Source: Streptomyces sp. NBC_00457
GTDB lineage: Bacteria; Actinomycetota; Actinomycetes; Streptomycetales; Streptomycetaceae
Direction: 5' to 3'
NCBI RefSeq assembly: GCF_036014015.1
Contig: NZ_CP107905.1
Location: 1,736,001 to 1,800,000, forward strand
DNA length: 64,000 nucleotides
Translations under genes and position numbers: made by a program
Notes under the pieces: model-generated
Databases searched by the model: none
What the model was told of the DNA's origin: nothing
What the model saw: only the letters and a program-made list of their open reading frames with translations
Shown: piece after piece, positions 16,829-25,129 of the stretch
How the letters are laid out: each line of letters begins with the position of its first letter
Position numbering within the stretch: the stretch's first letter is position 1

Positions 16829-16841
16829 GGGATGCTATCCC
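16829..16841 (-). promoter_or_regulatory. Palindromic operator GGGATGCTATCCC at the XRE start
   Basis: A 13-base perfect dyad (GGGAT-GCT-ATCCC) lies 4 bases upstream of the regulator's ATG and contains TAGCAT on the coding strand, a plausible -10. The start codon is then about 8 bases downstream, so the message would be leaderless and repressor binding would cover the -10. Confidence 0.5.
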
Positions 16842-16878
16842 ATATACGAGAAGCCCACTTATGAGAACCCGGAGGGCC

Positions 16879-17781
16879 TCAGCCCTGGGCCACCGCTCCC
16901 AACGCGTCCAGCACCGGACGGATCAGCGGATGCTCCTCCGCTCCCCTCCGTACGGCCGCGAAGACCCGGCGGGTGGGCGCGACCCCGTCGACCGGGCGGA
17001 CCACCACGCCCGTGAGGTCCATGCCGTGCAGTGCGGAACGGGGTACGAGCGCGACGCCCGCGTCGGCCGAGGCGAGGGCGACGACGGCGCGGAAGTCGTC
17101 CGAGGAGTGCTCCAGGCGGGGCTGGAATCCCGCGCTCTCGCAGGCGAGGACGACGACGTCGTGGCACGGATTGCCGGGGTACGGGCCGATCCACGGGTCC
17201 TTCGCCAGCTCCGCCAGCGGCACCTCCTCGGCGTCCGCCAGCCGGTGGCTGACCGGGACCACCGCGTCGAACGGCTCGGCGTACAGCGGCACATGGGCCA
17301 GCCGCGGATCGTCGGCGGGCGGCGCCCCTCGGTACTCGACGGCGACCGCGACATCGACCTGCCGGTCCAGCACCATCGGCAGGCTGGCGTCGCCCTCGGC
17401 GTCCTGCACGCGGATGCGGATGCCGGGCGCCGTCAGGGCGAGGCGGGCCACCGCGGGCGCGACGACCAGGGCGATGCCGGTCGCGAAGGAGGCGACGGTG
17501 ACCGTGCCGGCGGCTCCCGAGCTGTACGCGGCCAGTTCCGCCTCGGCGCGCTCCAGCTGGGCGAGGACCACGTTGGTGTGGCTGAGCAGGATCTCGCCGG
17601 CCGGAGTGAGCCGTACGCCCTTCGCTCCGCGCTCCACCAGCCGGTGGCCCGTCTCCTGCTCCAGCGCCGTCAGCTGCTGGGAGACGGCGGAGGGGGTGAG
17701 GTAGAGCGCGGCGGCAGCCGCCGTCACCGTGCGGTGGTCGGCCACCGCACGGAGGATGTGGAGCCGCCGCGCCTCGATCAT
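16879..17781 (-). CDS. LysR-family transcriptional regulator
   Basis: A 300-residue protein. The winged HTH at residues 1-60 reads [39 protein letters not shown]. The effector domain spans about 90-295 ([43 protein letters not shown]). The ATG overlaps the stop of kbl by four bases (ATGA), so it is made from the threonine-degradation message. It may regulate that operon in response to threonine, glycine or a related metabolite, but being in the operon is the only evidence. Confidence 0.88.
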   Translation of the reverse strand: MIEARRLHILRAVADHRTVTAAAAALYLTPSAVSQQLTALEQETGHRLVERGAKGVRLTPAGEILLSHTNVVLAQLERAEAELAAYSSGAAGTVTVASFATGIALVVAPAVARLALTAPGIRIRVQDAEGDASLPMVLDRQVDVAVAVEYRGAPPADDPRLAHVPLYAEPFDAVVPVSHRLADAEEVPLAELAKDPWIGPYPGNPCHDVVVLACESAGFQPRLEHSSDDFRAVVALASADAGVALVPRSALHGMDLTGVVVRPVDGVAPTRRVFAAVRRGAEEHPLIRPVLDALGAVAQG

Positions 17782-18980
17782 GCGTCCGATTCTCCCAGGT
17801 CCGCACGCGCCGCGACGAAGGCGTCGACCGCACGGTTCACATCCGCCGTCGAGTGCGCGGCGGACAGCTGGACACGGATACGGGCCTGGCCCTGCGGTAC
17901 GACCGGGTAGGAGAAGCCGATCACATACACCCCGCGCTCCAGCAGCAGCTCCGCCATCCGCCCGGCGACGGAGGCGTCACCGATCATGACGGGGGCGATC
18001 GCATGGTCCCCGGGGAGGATGTCGAAGCCCTCCTCGGTCATGCGGCGGCGGAACAGCGCCGTGTTCTCGGCGAGCCGGACCCTCAGGTCGTCGGCGGACT
18101 CCAGCAGGTCGAGCACCTTCAGGGAGGCCGCCGCGATCACCGGGGCGAGCGTGTTCGAGAAGAGGTACGGCCGTGAGCGCTGCCGCAGCAGGGCGACGAT
18201 CTCGGCGCGTGCGGCGACGTAACCGCCGGAGGCGCCCCCGAGCGCCTTGCCGAGGGTGCCGGTGATGATGTCGACGCGGTCCATGACGCCATGCAGCTCG
18301 GGGGTGCCGCGGCCGGTCGGGCCGACGAAGCCGACGGCGTGCGAGTCGTCGACCATGACCATCGCGTCGTAGCGGTCGGCCAGGTCGCAGATCTCGCGCA
18401 GCGGGGCCACATAGCCGTCCATGGAGAAGACGCCGTCGGTGACGATCAGCCTGCGCCGGGCGGACTGCGCCTCCTTCAACTGCCGTTCCAGATCGGCCAG
18501 ATCGCGGTTGGCGTAGCGGAAGCGGCGGGCCTTGGACAGGCGGATGCCGTCGATGATCGAGGCGTGGTTGAGGGCGTCGGAGATCACCGCGTCCTCCGCG
18601 CCGAGCAGCGTCTCGAACACGCCGCCGTTGGCGTCGAAGCAGGAGGAGTACAGGATCGTGTCCTCCTGGCCGAGGAACGCCGACAGCCGTGCCTCCAGCT
18701 CCTTGTGCACCTCCTGCGTGCCGCAGATGAAGCGCACGGAGGCCATGCCGTAGCCCCAGCGGTCCAGGGCCGCGTGAGCGGCGGCCACGACCTCCGGGTG
18801 GTCGGCGAGGCCGAGGTAGTTGTTGGCGCAGAAGTTGAGCACCTCACCGGGCCGACCGCCCGCGCTGACGTGCACGGTCGCCGACTGCGGGGTGTCGATC
18901 ACCCGCTCGGGCTTGTGCAGCCCGGCGGCACGGATCTCGTCGAGGGTGGCGCGGAGGTCGTCGCGCACGGAGTCGAACAT
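17778..18980 (-). CDS. kbl: 2-amino-3-ketobutyrate CoA ligase (glycine C-acetyltransferase)
   Basis: A 400-residue PLP enzyme that cleaves 2-amino-3-ketobutyrate with CoA to glycine and acetyl-CoA. Diagnostic blocks are [12 protein letters not shown] near residue 55, [13 protein letters not shown] near 90, [19 protein letters not shown] near 208, and [15 protein letters not shown] near 240, with the PLP lysine. Length fits the family. An AGGAG site precedes the ATG at 18980. It is the second gene of tdh-kbl-lysR, 28 bases after tdh, so threonine is oxidised and cleaved by one operon. Confidence 0.95.
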   Translation of the reverse strand: MFDSVRDDLRATLDEIRAAGLHKPERVIDTPQSATVHVSAGGRPGEVLNFCANNYLGLADHPEVVAAAHAALDRWGYGMASVRFICGTQEVHKELEARLSAFLGQEDTILYSSCFDANGGVFETLLGAEDAVISDALNHASIIDGIRLSKARRFRYANRDLADLERQLKEAQSARRRLIVTDGVFSMDGYVAPLREICDLADRYDAMVMVDDSHAVGFVGPTGRGTPELHGVMDRVDIITGTLGKALGGASGGYVAARAEIVALLRQRSRPYLFSNTLAPVIAAASLKVLDLLESADDLRVRLAENTALFRRRMTEEGFDILPGDHAIAPVMIGDASVAGRMAELLLERGVYVIGFSYPVVPQGQARIRVQLSAAHSTADVNRAVDAFVAARADLGESDA

Positions 18981-19008
18981 GGCTGAAGCTCCTGAAGCTG
19001 TAAGGGAG

Positions 19009-20037
19009 TTACGAGGTCCAGTCGAGGATGACCTTGCCGCCGCGGCCGCTCGCCGCATCGGCGAACGCCGCCTCGAAGTCGCGGTAGCCGTAGCGGCCGG
19101 TGATGACGGGCGCGAGGTCGAGGCCGCCTTCCAGCAGCACCGACATCGCGTACCAGGTCTCGAACATCTCCCGGCCGTAGATGCCCTTGACGGTGATCAT
19201 CGAGGTGACGATCCGGGCCCAGTCGACCGGGAACTCCTGGGACGGCAGGCCGAGCATCGCGATCCGGCCGCCGTGCGTCATGTTCGCGATCATGTCGCGC
19301 ATCGCCTCGGGACGGCCGGACATCTCCAGGCCGATGTCGAAGCCCTCGCGCAGCCCGAGTCGGCGCTGCCCGTCGGCGATCGTCGTGGCGGAGACATCGA
19401 GCGCGAGGCTGACGCCGATCTTGCGGGCGAGTTCGAGGCGTTCCTCGCTGACGTCCGTGATCATGACGTTCCGCGCGCCGGCGTGCCGGGCCACCGCCGC
19501 GGCCATCAGACCGATCGGGCCGGCGCCCGTGATCAGGACGTCCTCGCCGACCAGCGGGAAGGACAGGGCGGTGTGCACGGCGTTGCCGAACGGGTCGAAG
19601 ATCGCGGCGACATCGAGGTCCACGGGCACACGGTGCACCCACACATTGGCGGCGGGCAGCGCCACGTACTCGGCGAACGCCCCGTTCCGTCCGACGCCGA
19701 GACCGATCGTGGCCCGGCACAGATGCCGCCGCCCGGCCAGGCAGTTGCGGCACTTCCCGCACACCAGGTGGCCCTCGCCGCTGACCCGGTCGCCGGCCGC
19801 TATGTCGGTGACGTCCCGGCCGGTCTCGACGACCTCGCCGACGAACTCGTGCCCGACGACCAGCGGGGTGCGGATCGCCTGCCGCGCCCAGCCGTCCCAG
19901 GACCGGATGTGCAGGTCGGTGCCGCAGATGCCGGTGCGCAGCACCTTGATCAGTACGTCGCCCGGTCCCACGGCGGGCTCGGGGACGTCCGCGAGCCACA
20001 GCCCGGGCTCCGCCTTCTCCTTGACCAGCGCCTTCAA
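19009..20037 (-). CDS. tdh: L-threonine 3-dehydrogenase
   Basis: A 342-residue zinc-dependent alcohol dehydrogenase that oxidises L-threonine to 2-amino-3-ketobutyrate with NAD. Catalytic-zinc residues lie in GICGTDLHI (about 40) and GHEFVGEV (about 65). The structural-zinc cluster is [15 protein letters not shown], and the nucleotide fold is [17 protein letters not shown] near 170. The C-terminus [10 protein letters not shown] is typical of Tdh. I place the start at a TTG (20037) because CAGGAG lies 8 bases upstream and the length then equals characterised Tdh proteins. It is first of the operon with kbl. Confidence 0.93.
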   Translation of the reverse strand: MKALVKEKAEPGLWLADVPEPAVGPGDVLIKVLRTGICGTDLHIRSWDGWARQAIRTPLVVGHEFVGEVVETGRDVTDIAAGDRVSGEGHLVCGKCRNCLAGRRHLCRATIGLGVGRNGAFAEYVALPAANVWVHRVPVDLDVAAIFDPFGNAVHTALSFPLVGEDVLITGAGPIGLMAAAVARHAGARNVMITDVSEERLELARKIGVSLALDVSATTIADGQRRLGLREGFDIGLEMSGRPEAMRDMIANMTHGGRIAMLGLPSQEFPVDWARIVTSMITVKGIYGREMFETWYAMSVLLEGGLDLAPVITGRYGYRDFEAAFADAASGRGGKVILDWTS

Positions 20038-20220
20038 CGCTACGGCTCCTGACGGTGCGACCCCGGGTCCGGGCATGCCGAAGGCGCCCGCATCCGGGGA
20101 GAGGGGTGGAATCGCCCAGCAATCTGCCGTACGACACCGTCCCCGGTCCATCGAGGATTTCTTAAGCCGCGCCGCAGCTCCGCTTCACACCCGCGCGGCG
20201 GCCGGGCGGGACACCCGGTG

Positions 20221-20799
20221 TCAGAGCACCGGAAGCCCGTCGGCCTCCCGCCGCTCGAGCCGGGCGACGAGACCCGCCGCCGCCGACTTGATGGTCTCCA
20301 GGCCGGGTCTCCCCCAGGGCCGCGGTGCCACGTCGATGACGCAAATGGTGCCGAGCACCATGCCAGTGCGATCGATAAGCGGTGCGCCGAGATAGGAGCG
20401 GATGCCGAACTCGTCGACGACGGGGTTGCCGGCGAACCGCGGATAGTCGCAGACGTCCTCCAGGACGAGTGCCTTGCGTCGAACCACCACATGGGGGCAG
20501 AACCCATGGTCGCGCGGGAGGGTGCGGCCGAACTCCACAGTGGTGCCGTCGCCCTTCACGAACGGATCGATGGCGGGAAGATGCAGGCCCGCGAAGAACT
20601 GCCGGTTCTCGTCGATGAAGTTGACCATGGCGTACGGCGCCGCGGTCAGGTCGGCGAGACCGTCCGCGAACGCGTCGAGGGCGGGCTCCGTCCGCTCCCC
20701 CAGGCCCAGCCGACGTAGCCGGTCCGCCCGGGCGGGGGCCTCCTTGTCCTCGGGCGTGAGCAACAGACGACCGGCCGGGCGCGGCGGGTCGTAGCTCAT
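20221..20799 (-). CDS. GAF-domain protein, fifth gene of the conservon
   Basis: A 192-residue protein. A GAF domain spans about 35-180 (LADLTAAPYAMVNFIDENRQFFAG, TLPRDHGFCPHVV, VDEFGIRSYLGAPLID, VLGTICVIDVAPRPWG). The CxxV and SYLGxPL motifs are typical of small-molecule or redox-sensing GAFs. It has no output domain, so it probably passes a signal to its neighbours. It follows cvnD by about 60 bases on the same strand, making a five-gene cvnABCD-GAF set. Confidence 0.85.
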   Translation of the reverse strand: MSYDPPRPAGRLLLTPEDKEAPARADRLRRLGLGERTEPALDAFADGLADLTAAPYAMVNFIDENRQFFAGLHLPAIDPFVKGDGTTVEFGRTLPRDHGFCPHVVVRRKALVLEDVCDYPRFAGNPVVDEFGIRSYLGAPLIDRTGMVLGTICVIDVAPRPWGRPGLETIKSAAAGLVARLERREADGLPVL

Positions 20800-20858
20800 C
20801 GGCGCACTCCGTCGCTGTGGGGATGGCTCATAGGCGGGCTCCGTGGGGTGTGCGGGGA

Positions 20859-21476
20859 TCACATGTGGGCGCCGTGGCTCGGCGCGGGGGCCGGGGCGTG
20901 GGCGATGAGGTGGCGTACGAGGGTCAGCAGGGTCTGAACGCCGGAACTGGAGATCCGGGCGTCGCAGCGCACGACGGGGATCTCCGGGTCGAGGTCGATG
21001 GCCGCGCGTACCTCCTCGGGGTCGTAGCGGTGGGAGCCGTCGAACTCGTTGATCGCGACGATGAAGCCCATGCCGCGCTGCTCGAAGAAGTCGACGGCGG
21101 CGAAGCAGTCCTCCAGTCGGCGGGTGTCGGCGAGGATGATCGCTCCGAGGGCGCCCTCGGAGAGCTCGTCCCACATGAACCAGAAGCGCTCCTGTCCCGG
21201 TGTGCCGAACAGGTACAACACATGTTCCGGGTCGAGGGTGATGCGGCCGAAGTCCATGGCCACCGTCGTCTCGACCTTGTTCTCGATCCCTTCGAGGTTG
21301 TCGGTCGCGGCGCTGACCGTGGTGAGCAACTCCTCCGTGCTGAGCGGTGCGATCTCGCTGACGGCGCCGACGAAAGTCGTCTTGCCGACCCCGAACCCTC
21401 CCGCCACCAGGATCTTGAGCGCGGTGGGGAAGGCTTCGGCGCCGTCGTCGTAGTCAGAGCTGTCGTCGTAGTCCAT
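20859..21476 (-). CDS. cvnD: Conservon GTPase CvnD
   Basis: A 205-residue small GTPase of the bacterial Ras-like group. The P-loop is GGFGVGKTTFVGAVSE near residue 26, the switch II box is LYLFGTPGQERFWFMWDEL near 87, and the base-recognition motif is AINEFDGSH, with N-x-x-D. The start overlaps cvnC by 23 bases. In characterised conservons CvnD binds CvnA/B at the membrane in a G-protein-coupled-receptor-like system acting on development. The partner signal here is unknown. Confidence 0.93.
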   Translation of the reverse strand: MDYDDSSDYDDGAEAFPTALKILVAGGFGVGKTTFVGAVSEIAPLSTEELLTTVSAATDNLEGIENKVETTVAMDFGRITLDPEHVLYLFGTPGQERFWFMWDELSEGALGAIILADTRRLEDCFAAVDFFEQRGMGFIVAINEFDGSHRYDPEEVRAAIDLDPEIPVVRCDARISSSGVQTLLTLVRHLIAHAPAPAPSHGAHM

Positions 21477-21831
21477 CGAGCACTGCCTCCAGAAGGGCCC
21501 GGTCAGTGGGGTTGTGGTGGAACTCGGGTGGCTTGGTGGTCAGGGCCCCGCAGTCGACGAGGTCGGACAGCAGCACCTTGGTGACCACCGCCGGCAGCTT
21601 CAAATGGGCGGCGACCTCGGCGACCGAGACGGGCGCGCGGCACAGGTCGAGGGCCTGCGCGTGCTCGGGGCCGAGGTAGCCGAGGGGGGTGGCCCCGGTG
21701 GCCCTCACCTGCGACAGGAGGTCGAGCGCGACGGTGGGCCGGGTGCGGCCGTTGCTGACCGTGAAGGGGCGCACCAGCCGTCCGGCCGCGTCGTCGAGCC
21801 AGGGCCCGTCGCCGGCCGCCGCCACGGTCAA
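21454..21831 (-). CDS. cvnC: Conservon DUF742 protein CvnC
   Basis: A 125-residue winged-helix-like DUF742 protein. VRPFTVSNGRTRPTVALDLLSQV near residue 20 and EHAQALDLCRAPVSVAEVAAHLKLP near 56, with VLLSDLVDCGAL, are diagnostic. It starts at a TTG overlapping the stop of cvnB by four bases (TTGA); a GTG two codons later is an alternative. In conservons CvnC interacts with CvnD and CvnA. Confidence 0.9.
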   Translation of the reverse strand: MTVAAAGDGPWLDDAAGRLVRPFTVSNGRTRPTVALDLLSQVRATGATPLGYLGPEHAQALDLCRAPVSVAEVAAHLKLPAVVTKVLLSDLVDCGALTTKPPEFHHNPTDRALLEAVLDGLRRQL

Positions 21832-22262
21832 GGCCTCAACGCCGTGGATTCGACGGCGTGCTGACGGGGCGCGGTCATCAGGTAGGGGCGGACGCTCTTG
21901 ACCAGCATCGCCATCTCGTAACCGAGCACCGCCGCGTCGGCCTCACGGCCGGCCAGCACGGCGAGGCACGTGCCGGATCCGGCGGTGGTCACGAACAGCA
22001 GGGTCGAGTCGAGTTCGACGACGACCTGGCGCACGTCTCCGCCGTCGCCGAAGCGGACGCCTGCGCTGCGGCCGAGGGAGTAGAGGCCGGAGGCCAGGGC
22101 GGCCATGTGGTCGGCGCTGTCCGGGTCGAGGCCGTGGACCGACTTCACAAGCCCGTCGCAGGACAGGAGTACCGCGCTGCTGGTGTGCGGTACGCGCTGC
22201 ACGAGGCCGCTCATCAGCCAGTCGAGATCGGATACCTGGCCGGTCGGCGCTTCGCTCGCCAT
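21828..22262 (-). CDS. cvnB: Conservon roadblock/LC7 protein CvnB
   Basis: A 144-residue roadblock/LC7 fold. DLDWLMSGLVQRVPHTSSAVLLSCDGL near residue 12, DSADHMAALASGLYSLGRSAG and VVVELDSTLLFVTTAGSGTCLAVLA are the expected strands and helix. This fold commonly partners small GTPases as an activator or scaffold, here CvnD. AAGGAG 9 bases before the ATG at 22262 fixes the start. It follows the kinase-like cvnA by 80 bases. Confidence 0.92.
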   Translation of the reverse strand: MASEAPTGQVSDLDWLMSGLVQRVPHTSSAVLLSCDGLVKSVHGLDPDSADHMAALASGLYSLGRSAGVRFGDGGDVRQVVVELDSTLLFVTTAGSGTCLAVLAGREADAAVLGYEMAMLVKSVRPYLMTAPRQHAVESTALRP

Positions 22263-22342
22263 GGTGGATCGACTCCTTGAGGTACGAAGGTCTGCGGGAG
22301 CGCTGGGGGTGGCGGTGGGCAGGGTGGTGTCTGCGGAGATGG

Positions 22343-24631
22343 TCATCCGGCTGGTGCGCTCCCGTCGTGCCGGGTGGTGGTGTGGTGGTCCGAGCGGGGC
22401 GGCACGCGACGCGCCTCCGTTGTGTGGGCCGGATCCATGGGCGGTAGGTCCATGGAATGGGCCCTGGTCATGGGTTCGGCATCTGTATGGGACGCATCCG
22501 GTCGGGTCGACGCGAGGCGCGTCGGCTCGGTGCGTACCGGTTCCATGTGCGCCGGTTCCATGTGTGCGGGTTCCATATGGCCGGACACCGTGTGTGGCCC
22601 CGAGTTCGTGTGTCCGGACACCGTGTCCGGAGTCTCCAGGGACGTGGCGTCCGTGCGCCGGGACTCCCTGTGTGGTGAGTCCATGTGCGGCGAGTCCATG
22701 TGCAGGGAGGCGCTGCTGTTCGGGACGTCTCTGTGGGCCGAGTCCATGTCCGCCGACTCCACACGGCCCGACTCCATGTGGCGCGACTCCATGCGGGCCG
22801 AATCCATGTGGCACGGCTCCACGTGGCCCGGCTCCACGTGGCCCGAATCCATGTAGCGCGACTCCACGCGGCCCGACTCCATGTAGCCCGGCTCCCTGTG
22901 CTGCTGTGCCTCCGCGAGCCCGATGCCACGTTGGAAGGCCGCCATGAGGCCGGGGTCGTGGCCGACGAGGTGGTCCGTGTCCTGGCGTGGTGCCGGTCCG
23001 TCGCGGAGTTGGGGTGCGATGTGTTCCTGGGCCCGGCGCCGGGGCAGTTGGGGCTTGCCCATGGTGCCGCGGACGGTGCCGGTGCGCGGCAGGGGCGGTG
23101 TGGCCGTGTTCTCGGCGACGAGCGGACGGTCCTCGGGCCGGATGCCCGGCAGGGCCTCGGCCGGATTGGGCCGTTCCTCGTGGACGCGCACGGGCAGCGG
23201 CATGGGCGGGCCGCTGTCCGGCATCGGAGCGGCGGCCCGAGGAGCCTGCCGGGGTGGCACGACGGTCGGCGCGGAGGGCGCGATCCGCTGCTGCCCCGCG
23301 TCGGGTGCCGGTGCCGGCACGGACCGCGGATGCTGCTGCGGCGGAACGGCCGCTCCCCCACCACCAACAGCCGCTCCCCCACCACCGGTTTCCTGCGGCG
23401 GCCGTACGACTCCCGGGGCGCCCGGATGCGTACCCAGCAACCCCTGCGGCACGACGAGTACGGCCTGGACACCGCCGTAAATGTTGTTCTGCAGGCGGAC
23501 GTTGATGCCGTGCCGCCGGGCGAGCTGGGAGACGACGAACAGCCCGATACGGCCGTCGGCGAGCAGGCTGGCCACATTGACCTGGTCGGGGTCGGCGAGC
23601 AGAGCGTTCATCTTGCTCTGCTCACCGACGGGCATGCCGAGTCCGCGGTCCTCGACCTCGACCGCGAGCCCGGAGGTGACCAGGTTGGCGCGCAGCAGGA
23701 CTTGGGTGTGCGGGGCGGAGAACACCGTGGCGTTCTCCACGAGTTCGGCGAGCAGATGGATCACGTCGGCGACGGCGTGTCCGCGCAGGGTGCCGTCGAT
23801 CGGCGGCACGAGCTTGACGCGCGAGTACTGCTCGACCTCGGCGATGGCCGAGCGCAGCACCTCGGTCATGGAGACCGGGTTGCTCCACTGCCTGCGCGAC
23901 ACGGCGCCGCCGAGTACGGCGAGGTTCTCCGCGTGGCGCCGGATCCGGGTGGCGAGGTGGTCGACGTGGAAGAGACCCTTGAGCAGATCGGGGTCCTCGA
24001 TCTCGTTCTCCAGCTCGTCGAGGATGGAGATCTCGCGGTGCACCAGCGACTGGAGGCGCCGGGCAAGGTTGAGGAAGACCTCCAGCTTCTGCTCGCTGCC
24101 CGCCTGGCTGGACAGCTGGGCGGCCTGCACGACGGCCGTGACGGCGCCGTCGTGTGCGCGGGCCAGGTCGGCGGCGAGCAGTTCGAAGTCGTCGGCGTCA
24201 TCGGGGGGTCCGCTGCGCGGCTTGCGCTGGGGCGGTCCTTCGCCGCGCCGCAGCGCCTCGACGAGGGCCTTCAGATCGACCTCGCCGCGCGCGCTGCTCC
24301 GCCGCAGCGCGCCGACCCGGTCGCTCACGGACTTGGCGGCACGGTCGGCGGCCACGGCGGCGATGGCGATCCCGACGCAGGTCACCGAGACCGCGCCGGC
24401 GAGCACGCCCCACAGGGTGAGGCTGGGCTGCGCCCCGGTGGAGCGGACGGTGAACAGCACGGCGGCGCTGGCGCTGAGGGCGACCGCGACCGGCGGGAGC
24501 ACGGCGAGACGCAGGAGTTGAGGCCGTATCTGCGTCTCGGGCAGCGCCGGTACGGGGCGGGCGGCCGGCCGCCCGTGCCTGCCGCCCTCGCGGCGGTCTG
24601 CGCGTGCTGCCGGTGCGCGGAGCTGAGACAT
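22343..24631 (-). CDS. cvnA: Conservon sensor ATPase CvnA with a Met/His-rich repeat tail
   Basis: A 762-residue membrane protein. Two N-terminal membrane segments (LLRLAVLPPVAVALSASAAV near 39; LWGVLAGAVSVTCVGIAIAA near 72) precede a helical dimerisation region (HREISILDELENEIEDPDLL near 200) and an HATPase_c domain (LAELVENATVFSAPHTQ near 297, VEDRGLGMP near 330, GRIGLFVVSQLARRHG). A Gly/Pro/Gln linker starts near 405. From about 575 to 720 runs a degenerate pentapeptide repeat of the type H-M-E-S/P-x or H-M-D-S-x, rich in Met, His, Glu and Asp, which I do not know from other CvnA proteins. It may bind metal or act as a flexible anionic arm. The ATG at 24631 lacks a strong ribosome-binding site. 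It heads the conservon operon. Confidence 0.9.
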   Translation of the reverse strand: MSQLRAPAARADRREGGRHGRPAARPVPALPETQIRPQLLRLAVLPPVAVALSASAAVLFTVRSTGAQPSLTLWGVLAGAVSVTCVGIAIAAVAADRAAKSVSDRVGALRRSSARGEVDLKALVEALRRGEGPPQRKPRSGPPDDADDFELLAADLARAHDGAVTAVVQAAQLSSQAGSEQKLEVFLNLARRLQSLVHREISILDELENEIEDPDLLKGLFHVDHLATRIRRHAENLAVLGGAVSRRQWSNPVSMTEVLRSAIAEVEQYSRVKLVPPIDGTLRGHAVADVIHLLAELVENATVFSAPHTQVLLRANLVTSGLAVEVEDRGLGMPVGEQSKMNALLADPDQVNVASLLADGRIGLFVVSQLARRHGINVRLQNNIYGGVQAVLVVPQGLLGTHPGAPGVVRPPQETGGGGAAVGGGGAAVPPQQHPRSVPAPAPDAGQQRIAPSAPTVVPPRQAPRAAAPMPDSGPPMPLPVRVHEERPNPAEALPGIRPEDRPLVAENTATPPLPRTGTVRGTMGKPQLPRRRAQEHIAPQLRDGPAPRQDTDHLVGHDPGLMAAFQRGIGLAEAQQHREPGYMESGRVESRYMDSGHVEPGHVEPCHMDSARMESRHMESGRVESADMDSAHRDVPNSSASLHMDSPHMDSPHRESRRTDATSLETPDTVSGHTNSGPHTVSGHMEPAHMEPAHMEPVRTEPTRLASTRPDASHTDAEPMTRAHSMDLPPMDPAHTTEARRVPPRSDHHTTTRHDGSAPAG
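22480..22900 (-). repeat. 15-bp degenerate tandem repeat inside cvnA
   Basis: On the coding strand, blocks such as CACATGGAACCGGCG recur. They vary between Met/Val/Thr at the hydrophobic position, Glu/Asp at the acidic one and Ser/Pro after it. There are more than 20 recognisable units. The reverse strand shows them as repeated TCCATGTGG-type words. The reading frame stays intact throughout, so the array is translated as the protein tail. Confidence 0.8.
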
Positions 24632-25064
24632 CGGTGTCCTTGTGCTGTTCCGTCGGGCCTGGTTGCCAGGGGGTTTCGCGTGGCCGCCGCCGGTTTCGCG
24701 GGCCCTGCCGGTCGGGTCAGGGGTGATCCCCTGGCGTCGACTCCCTCCGCCGCCTCGCAGCTCCACCTGCCAGACCCCGCTCCCTGATCCGTCCTGGTCC
24801 TCGCACACCCCTCGATGCTGTGCACAAATCGGGCATGCGGCATCGTGATGCCGGTCGAGAGAACCGATGAATTCGGCCCTGCGTCGCCCAGCGGACACTC
24901 ACAGTAGTCGCCTGAGCATCACGTGCGGTGCGCAGTTGACAAACTCCCACGGGCAGCGTCCCGCTCTGGTATGAGGCTTCGTACGACAGACCGATTAACG
25001 TCTCAAGTCCCGGCCTCGGAACGAGAAGACAGCGATCACAGCTGGTCAGAAGCGGTCATGAACA
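24632..25064. other. Regulatory region upstream of the conservon
   Basis: About 430 bases between cvnA and the downstream hairpin of the MBL gene contain no gene I can support. The region should hold the conservon promoter on the minus strand. I see no unambiguous -10/-35 pair. TTGACAAACTCC on the plus strand near 24937 has no -10 at normal spacing. Confidence 0.4.
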
Positions 25065-25109
25065 GACGGCCAGGGCCGGGGAGCGCTGCGCTCCCCGGCC
25101 CTGGCCGTC
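25065..25109 (-). terminator. Perfect 21-bp hairpin terminator
   Basis: GACGGCCAGGGCCGGGGAGCG and its exact reverse complement flank a 3-base loop. The hairpin lies 20 bases after the MBL-hydrolase gene. T residues follow on both sides (TCTGTTC on minus; TCGTTTTCC on plus), so it is probably an efficient bidirectional terminator insulating the conservon. Confidence 0.8.
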
Positions 25110-25129
25110 CATCGTTTTCCCGCCTGTGA

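Noticed and set aside
22480..22900. CRISPR array
   Set aside because: Repeats are 15 bp, degenerate and contiguous without unique spacers, and they code in frame. No cas genes or other CRISPR-like array were noticed in the window.
22343..22950. Cys/Pro-rich plus-strand frames with repeated CAPSPCA-like units
   Set aside because: They are the complement of the CvnA repeat tail; the cvnA frame is supported by upstream membrane and ATPase domains.
24937..24975. Sigma-70-like promoter TTGACA near 24937 on the plus strand
   Set aside because: The next -10-like word (TATGAG) is about 29 bases away, too far, and no plus-strand gene follows.
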